Shown here piece by piece: positions 59,233 through 64,000 of a DNA stretch of 64,000 bases. Numbering within the stretch: the stretch's first letter is position 1; the number at the start of each line of letters is the position of its first letter. Both the position numbers and the translations under genes were made by a program. The notes under the pieces are model-generated. The model did no database searches and was not told the DNA's origin. It worked only from the letters and a program-made list of their open reading frames with translations. Where the stretch lies: contig CAVRED010000007.1 in assembly GCA_963719975.1 (NCBI GenBank), positions 806,001 through 870,000 of the forward strand, read 5' to 3'. This DNA is from Poindextera sp963719975. Its GTDB lineage: Bacteria > Pseudomonadota > Alphaproteobacteria > Caulobacterales > Caulobacteraceae.

Positions 59233-59799
59233 CTATGGAGTCTCGCCCTCACCGATGCGAAACCGCAAGACGGGTCCGTCCCAGTGGGCGTTGGCGACGT
59301 CGACCTCCTCTGCCGCGGACACAGCGGGGTGAGTCGCGACCGCGTTGCGCCAGAACGGCAGCGCGCCGGTGTTGCGACGGGCCACCGCAGCCTCCCAGCG
59401 CCCGGGATAGGCGCTGAATATCGCGTGCGCCGCCGCCGTCCCCACCCCGCCACGTCTATGTTTCCGCACCACGAAGAACTCGGCCATGTTCCGGTCGAGC
59501 GCGCCGCCAGAGTGCGAGTGGTCGTCGAGCAATGCGAACCCGACCAACCTGGCGTCGAGGCGGAGCATGAGGGGGATGTGGTGCTCATCTTCCCAATATG
59601 GGTCAAAGGGATAGTCGCCGAACCTGCCGGTATCTTCGAGCTCGCCGTATGGCCGATCCCACCACTGTTCCGAGAAGTCGTGAGTGTAGAGCTGGAACAT
59701 GTTCTCCAGCGCCAGCCGCTCGGCGGGTGCGGCGACGATGATCTCGACCTTTGGCACGTGTGGGGCTCGCGCTGGCTTCTGCCGGCCCGGCATAGACAT
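59233..59799 (-). CDS. GNAT family N-acetyltransferase
   Basis: 188 residues. VEIIVAAPAERLALENMFQL, FDPYWEDEHHIPLMLRLDAR, and AEFFVVRKHRRGGVGTAAAH, the last containing the acetyl-CoA-binding R/Q-x-x-G-x-G/A. The C-terminus RFRIGEGETP is typical of YkkB/predicted acetyltransferases of unknown substrate. It is divergent from mazG. Confidence 0.87.
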   Translation of the reverse strand: MSMPGRQKPARAPHVPKVEIIVAAPAERLALENMFQLYTHDFSEQWWDRPYGELEDTGRFGDYPFDPYWEDEHHIPLMLRLDARLVGFALLDDHSHSGGALDRNMAEFFVVRKHRRGGVGTAAAHAIFSAYPGRWEAAVARRNTGALPFWRNAVATHPAVSAAEEVDVANAHWDGPVLRFRIGEGETP

Positions 59800-59854
59800 T
59801 CGGCCGGGCCGCGCCTAGGTGCTCTAGCCTCCCCTTTTTTGGAACCCGGAGCCC

Positions 59855-60662
59855 ATGAAAGGCCCGCCGACCGACGCCGACCCCCTCGCCCGCCTGATCG
59901 CGATCATGGCGCGCCTGCGCGACCCTGACGGCGGCTGTCCGTGGGACCTGGAGCAGAGCTTCTCGACCATCGCGCCCTACACGATCGAGGAGGCCTACGA
60001 GGTCTCCGAGGCGATCGACCGCGGGGATATGGGCGAGCTGCGGGAGGAGTTGGGCGACCTCTTGCTGCAGGTCGTCTACCACGCGCGCATGGCCGAAGAG
60101 GACGGCGCGTTCGCCTTCACCGACGTGGCGGAAGCTATCTGCGACAAGATGATCCGGCGCCATCCGCACGTCTTCGGCGAAGCCAGCCACCGCGACGCGG
60201 CCGAGCAGACCCGCGCCTGGGACGCCATCAAGGCCGAAGAGCGGGCGGCCAAGGATGGACGCTCCAGTATCCTGGACGGGGTGCCCGCCGCCCTCCCCGC
60301 CCTGATGCGCGCCGAGAAGCTCACCCGTCGGGCCGCCCGCGTCGGGTTCACCTGGACGCGGCCCGAGGATGTGCTCGAGAAGCTCCACGAAGAGCTCGGC
60401 GAGCTCGCGGCCGAGACAGCGCGCGGCGACGCCGACAAGGTCCGCGAAGAGATGGGTGACGTGCTCTTTGTCTGCGCCAACCTTGCGCGGATGCTGGACG
60501 TCGACCCCGAAGTCGCGCTGCGCCGCGCGAACGCCAAGTTCGCCCGACGCTTTCACGCGATCGAGCGTGCGCTGGCCGCGGACGGCCGCATCGCCCGAAC
60601 AGTCGGACCTGGCCGAGATGGACGCGCTCTGGGACGCCGCCAAGCGCGCCGAACGGACCTAA
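59855..60662 (+). CDS. mazG: Nucleoside triphosphate pyrophosphohydrolase MazG, one frame break
   Basis: About 268 residues. Two MazG domains: IMARLRDPDGGCPWDLEQSF, TIEEAYEVSEAIDRGDMGEL and EELGDLLLQVVYHARMAEED; then EDVLEKLHEELGELAAETAR and EEMGDVLFVCANLARMLDVD with the E-E-x-x-E...E-x-x-D metal sites. After an indel near 60595 the end is DLAEMDALWDAAKRAERT. It hydrolyses NTPs, removing damaged ones and lowering ppGpp. It lies six bases before the SRAP gene. Confidence 0.93.
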
Positions 60663-60668
60663 GTCGCC

Positions 60669-61262
60669 GTGTGCAACGGCTTCGAGCAGGACATCGCCTA
60701 CCGCGCCTATTGCACGGCGATGGAGGCCGTTGAATGGGGCATCCCGACCCGGCAGAGCGAGCTCGACCTGCCGCCGCGCGAGCATGTGCACATCAGTGAG
60801 ACCGCGGCGGTGATGCGGCTGGCGGCGAATGGGGTCGAGCTTGCGCCGATGCGCTTCGGCTTCCCGCCGCCGCGGCCGAAGGCAAGCCCGGTGTTCAACT
60901 TCCGCTCCGACGGACGCAGCTTCAAGGACAGCCGCCGCTGCCTCATCCCGGTCTCGGCCTTCTTCGAGTACGTCGGGACCAAGTATCCAAAGACCCGCTA
61001 CCGTTTCACCGGAGCGAGGGAGGACTTCATCTGCATCGCCGGAATCTGGCGGCCCGCGAACGACAATGCGGTCGCCGGCGACTTCACCCTGCTGACCACC
61101 GCGCCTGGCGAGGACATCAGGCCCTACCATGACCGCCAAGTGGTGCTCTTGCAGCGCGCCGACTGGCCGCACTGGCTCTATCTGTCGAAGCCCGAAGCCG
61201 AGCTGCTCAAGCCAGCGCCCGCCGGCACACTGAACGTCACCGAGGACAGCGACAGCCGCTAG
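60669..61262 (+). CDS. SRAP/YedK-type abasic-site protein (SOS response-associated peptidase)
   Basis: 197 residues from a GTG, giving Met-Cys: the catalytic Cys2 (MCNGFEQ) is freed when the methionine is removed. FNFRSDGRSFKDSRRCLIPV holds the Asn/Arg DNA-binding block, PVSAFFEYVG the catalytic glutamate, and RPYHDRQVVLLQ the catalytic histidine. The family traps abasic sites in single-stranded DNA as a thiazolidine link. It is shorter than usual (about 220) and ends abruptly. Its stop overlaps that of the convergent gene. Confidence 0.9.
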   Translation: MCNGFEQDIAYRAYCTAMEAVEWGIPTRQSELDLPPREHVHISETAAVMRLAANGVELAPMRFGFPPPRPKASPVFNFRSDGRSFKDSRRCLIPVSAFFEYVGTKYPKTRYRFTGAREDFICIAGIWRPANDNAVAGDFTLLTTAPGEDIRPYHDRQVVLLQRADWPHWLYLSKPEAELLKPAPAGTLNVTEDSDSR

Positions 61263-62183
61263 GCGGCCGAGGCATCTTCGACCCGTCTCCAGGCGCACAG
61301 CACCTGGATCGCCTCTCGGGTCACCAGGCCCCGCCAGTCCGCCTTCGCCTTCTCCCAGGCGCTGGCGTCGACGAAGCTCCAGTCCCAGAACAGGGGCCAG
61401 CCGCCATCGGCGTCCTGCGCGGCGATGAGAGCATCGATCGCGAGGTCGATCCGTCCCGCCAGCGGTTCGGCGAAAGGACTGGCGGGCGTCGGCGCGAGGT
61501 CCAGCGAGGAGCCGTGCGCATCGGCCGCGTCGTGGGCCAGTTCGGAGCGCACGACCCGTTCGATCAGCTGACGCCGCAGATCGGCCGGGATGTTCGGCGT
61601 CACAGCCAGACGCGCGGCGCATTTGAGGTCGTAGGCGCCCTCGATGATGCGGACGGTCGCAAGCGTGCGCCGCAACTCTGCTTCGGCTGACTCGAGCAAG
61701 CCGGGCGCCACGACCCCGCGCCACCGATAGAGATAGCCGAGCAGTTCGGCGCTCGGATTGAAGGCGAACCCGTTCCAGTTCTCGGCGAGGTCCTCCGACC
61801 AGCTCCACCAAGGCGCATGCGGCGCCAGATCCACCTCCGGCGGAATGATGGGCCAGACGCCCGCCGCCGGGTCGATGGCGCCCACAAGCCAGCCCAACGC
61901 CGCCCCGACCATCGGGTGGCTCGCCTCCGCGTCGATATCGCTCAAGACCCGCAAGCCCACGCTGGTGGCGATCGCACTCGACGCGGGCGTGGCCAGATCC
62001 GGCTCAAGGCCGTGGCCGAACCCGCCGTCGTCGTTCTGGTAACTGATCAAGGCGTTCAGCACTGGCGCCGGCCCGCCCTCGCCGAGGCTGAAGCTGAGCA
62101 ATGCCCGATCGAGCGGGCGGCCGGTCTGCTCGACGAACCCGCGAGCCCGGGCAAACGCTTCGCGTCGACAGCCGACTGGTCAC
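61259..62183 (-). CDS. Terpene-cyclase/prenyltransferase-like alpha/alpha-toroid protein, one frame break
   Basis: About 308 residues from a GTG at 62183 behind AGGGGAG, with one base missing near 62163; the start in the long frame alone would be a TTG at 62101. Repeats of the toroid type: ALISYQNDDGGFGHGLEPDL (QW-like), GVWPIIPPEV, and ALIAAQDADGGWPLFWDWSF. The D-x-D-D motif of squalene-hopene cyclase is not seen. It is probably a carbohydrate- or prenyl-handling protein of unknown function. It follows hflX on the same strand. Confidence 0.72.
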
Positions 62184-62258
62184 AGGCCGCTCTCCCCTCG
62201 CCTTCCCACAACCTGTTTGGTCGAGTGGAACCTGTCAAGAACAAATAGAGAACGGCTG

Positions 62259-63587
62259 CTACTGCGCGGCTTCTTTGAACACAGCCTCCGGGAACAAGCG
62301 TTCGAAGCGGCCGAGCGCCGGGCCGTCCAGTTTCACCGAGAGCCGAACGTGACCGTCCGCCTCGTCGTGGCGCTCAACGATGCGGCCGTGGCGATAAAGC
62401 CAGGCCAGCGCGCGCCCGTCATCGGCGCCGAGCAGCGCCTCCACCGGCTCGCTCGCGTCGACCAGAGCCGCCAGAGCGTTGAGCAGGGCGTCAGTCCCCT
62501 CGCCGCTCGCGGCCGAGATCGGGAAGGTCGGCGTCTTGCTGCTCGTTCGCGCCCGGGCGGAGAGCCGCTTGCGGTCGGCCGTCTCCAGCAGATCGATCTT
62601 GTTCCAGGCCTCGACCATCATCTGGCCGACATCCGGACCGGCTTCGATCTCAACGAGCACCCGCCGCACATCTTCGGCCTGGGCGTCGGCATCTGGGCTC
62701 GCGATATCGCGCACATGCACGATGACATCGGCCTCGCGCACCGCCTCCAGCGTGGCGCGGAACGCCTCGACGAGCTCGTGCGGGAGATCGGAAACGAAGC
62801 CGACGGTGTCGGAGAGCATCGCTGGCCGCCCATCCGGCAGGCGCACGGCCCGCACGGTGGGGTCCAGGGTCTCGAACAGGCGACTCCCCGCGACCACCTT
62901 CGCCTCGGTCAGACGGTTGAACAGGGTCGACTTGCCGGCGTTGGTGTACCCGACCAGCGCGATGGTGGGATGCGGCGCCCGGCGGCGCGCATCGCGTTGC
63001 AGGCGGCGCGTGCGGCGAACGTCCGTAAGCTCGCGTTTCAGACGCGCGATCCGCGTGGCCAGAAGGCGGCGGTCGGTCTCGATCTGGGTTTCGCCAGGCC
63101 CGCTCATCGCGCCCAGACCACCTCGTTGGCGCTCGAGGTGCGTCCAGGTCTTGACCAGGCGCGAGCGCTCGTAGGCCAGGCGGGCGAGCTCGACCTGTAG
63201 CCGGCCCTCCCGCGTGCGGGCGCGGCGGGCGAAGATCTCGAGGATCAGCCCGGTGCGGTCGATCACCTTCGCATTCCAGGCGCGCTCAAGATTGCGCTGC
63301 TGGACCGGGGTCAGCGCGTCGTCGACCACGACGACGTCGATCTTGCTCTCGACGCATCGCGCGGCGATCTCCGCCACCTTGCCGCGGCCAAACAGCGTGG
63401 CCGGAACGGGCGCGCGCAGTGGAACGACATCGGCCTGTTTGATCCTGAGGTCGAGCGCTTCGGCGAGGCCGCGCGCTTCGGCGAGCCGCGCCTCAGGATC
63501 GCGCGCGGCTTCGGCGCCGGGTCTGACGGGATGCAGGACGAGGGCCGTCTCGACAGGCGGCCTATGGTCGACCGTACGCTTGTTCAA
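62259..63587 (-). CDS. hflX: GTPase HflX
   Basis: 442 residues. The start is a TTG at 63587 that overlaps the hfq stop (TTGA). The N-terminal HflX domain includes PVPATLFGRGKVAEIA and VVVVDDALTPVQQRNLERAW; a coiled-coil with ELARLAYERSRLVKTWTHLE and GGLGAMSGPGETQIETDRRL follows; then the G domain (GYTNAGKSTLFNRL, DPTVRAVRLPDGRPAMLSDT, NKIDL). HflX rescues stalled ribosomes and acts in heat stress. Always near hfq in this lineage. Confidence 0.96.
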   Translation of the reverse strand: MNKRTVDHRPPVETALVLHPVRPGAEAARDPEARLAEARGLAEALDLRIKQADVVPLRAPVPATLFGRGKVAEIAARCVESKIDVVVVDDALTPVQQRNLERAWNAKVIDRTGLILEIFARRARTREGRLQVELARLAYERSRLVKTWTHLERQRGGLGAMSGPGETQIETDRRLLATRIARLKRELTDVRRTRRLQRDARRRAPHPTIALVGYTNAGKSTLFNRLTEAKVVAGSRLFETLDPTVRAVRLPDGRPAMLSDTVGFVSDLPHELVEAFRATLEAVREADVIVHVRDIASPDADAQAEDVRRVLVEIEAGPDVGQMMVEAWNKIDLLETADRKRLSARARTSSKTPTFPISAASGEGTDALLNALAALVDASEPVEALLGADDGRALAWLYRHGRIVERHDEADGHVRLSVKLDGPALGRFERLFPEAVFKEAAQ

Positions 63588-63838
63588 TCGTCGTCCTGAT
63601 CGGAGCCAGGCTCATACAGCTGCACCGGCTGAGAGGGCATGATCGTGGAGATCGCGTGTTTGTAGACCAACTGCGACTGGCCGTCGCGGCGGAGCAGCAC
63701 GCAGAAATTGTCGAACCAGGAGACCACCCCCTGAAGTTTGACCCCGTTCATGAGGAAGATGGTCAGCGGCGTCTTCGACTTGCGCACCGAATTGAGGAAG
63801 GTGTCCTGCAGGTTCTGCTTCTTCTCGATCGTTGACAT
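63584..63838 (-). CDS. hfq: RNA chaperone Hfq
   Basis: 84 residues. KKQNLQDTFLNSVRKSKTPL (Sm1, with the proximal-face Lys-Gln), TIFLMNGVKLQGVVSWFDNF, and LLRRDGQSQLVYKHAISTIM (Sm2, with YKHA) are classic. The tail PVQLYEPGSDQDDD is acidic. It binds small RNAs and mRNAs as a hexamer. The start ATG 63838 sits after GAGGCGCC. The gene overlaps hflX, so they are co-translated. Confidence 0.97.
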   Translation of the reverse strand: MSTIEKKQNLQDTFLNSVRKSKTPLTIFLMNGVKLQGVVSWFDNFCVLLRRDGQSQLVYKHAISTIMPSQPVQLYEPGSDQDDD

Positions 63839-63939
63839 GGCGCCTCTCGCGCTCCTTCGTTTTTCCGAAAGCCATCGGCCTTCACACACACGAGCTTGAT
63901 CTTGGCCGGCTTGGCGGACCCCCGCAATGGCTCCGACCC

Positions 63940-64000
63940 TCAGCGCGCTGTCGCGCGCGCGTTCTGCTCATATAGGGCGCGGAGCTTCATCCCGACAGGG
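63940..64000 (-). CDS. C-terminal fragment, probable D-amino-acid aminotransferase
   Basis: Only about 19 codons are in the window (PVGMKLRALYEQNARATAR, then stop). The P-V-x-x-x-L-R-x-L-Y pattern matches the C-terminus of class IV D-amino-acid aminotransferases, and a dat gene precedes hfq-hflX in many alphaproteobacteria. The fragment is too short to be certain. Confidence 0.45.
   Translation of the reverse strand, partial: PVGMKLRALYEQNARATAR

Noticed and set aside
59855..60662. MazG as part of a mazEF toxin-antitoxin set
   Set aside because: No mazE or mazF frame is adjacent; the neighbour is an SRAP gene.

Overview
The window looks like a compact, GC-rich chromosome segment from an alphaproteobacterium of the order Caulobacterales, close to Caulobacter/Phenylobacterium. 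This rests on recognisable gene neighbourhoods: mrcA-prfB-bactofilin-M23 peptidase, divergent tyrS/anmK, an iscR-led suf operon followed by a DgcB-like cyclase, a DEAD-box helicase and parE, glnB-glnA, tmk-holB-tatD, and dat-hfq-hflX. No insertion sequence, prophage or CRISPR array was seen. No gap between genes exceeds about 300 bases. About 23 genes, many of them essential, carry one to four single-base frame breaks with the protein continuing directly in the next frame. I read these as assembly or sequencing errors and annotate through them.

Layout. 0-10 kb: TonB-dependent receptor fragment, penicillin-binding protein 1A, release factor 2 with its programmed +1 frameshift site, bactofilin overlapping an M23 endopeptidase, Bcp, TyrRS, AnmK and an aldo/keto reductase. 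10-19 kb: a hydrolase, then a nine-gene iron-sulfur operon (Rrf2/IscR regulator, IscS-type desulfurase, SufB, a VOC protein, SufC, SufD, SufS, SufT, A-type carrier) behind a promoter overlapped by an IscR-like box, then a PEP mutase-family gene. 19-34 kb: diguanylate cyclase, DEAD-box helicase, two convergent PhyH-type dioxygenases, ParE, a lipoprotein hydrolase, glutamine synthetase and PII, a thiolase-like protein, a histidine phosphatase, NAD(P)HX repair enzyme and a YceI protein.

34-50.6 kb is an acyl-CoA catabolism region: four enoyl-CoA hydratase-family genes, two MaoC hydratases, a CaiB-type CoA transferase, a CitE-type lyase, acyl-CoA dehydrogenase, PrpD-family protein, cytochrome P450, methyltransferase, thiolase with DUF35 partner and an acyl-CoA synthetase. 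The substrate cannot be read from sequence.

50.6-53.4 kb holds the most interesting element: a two-gene operon encoding an FHA-TIR protein and a SLOG protein with four predicted membrane helices (SLATT-like). The domain logic (TIR producing an NAD-derived signal, SLOG sensing it, membrane part acting as effector) resembles Thoeris-type immunity in a different architecture. It lies near tRNA-Ser(UGA). 53.6-64 kb returns to core genes: an epimerase, tmk, holB, tatD, an MBL-fold protein, an ICMT-like methyltransferase, mazG, an SRAP abasic-site protein, an alpha/alpha-toroid protein, hflX, hfq and a probable D-amino-acid aminotransferase tail.
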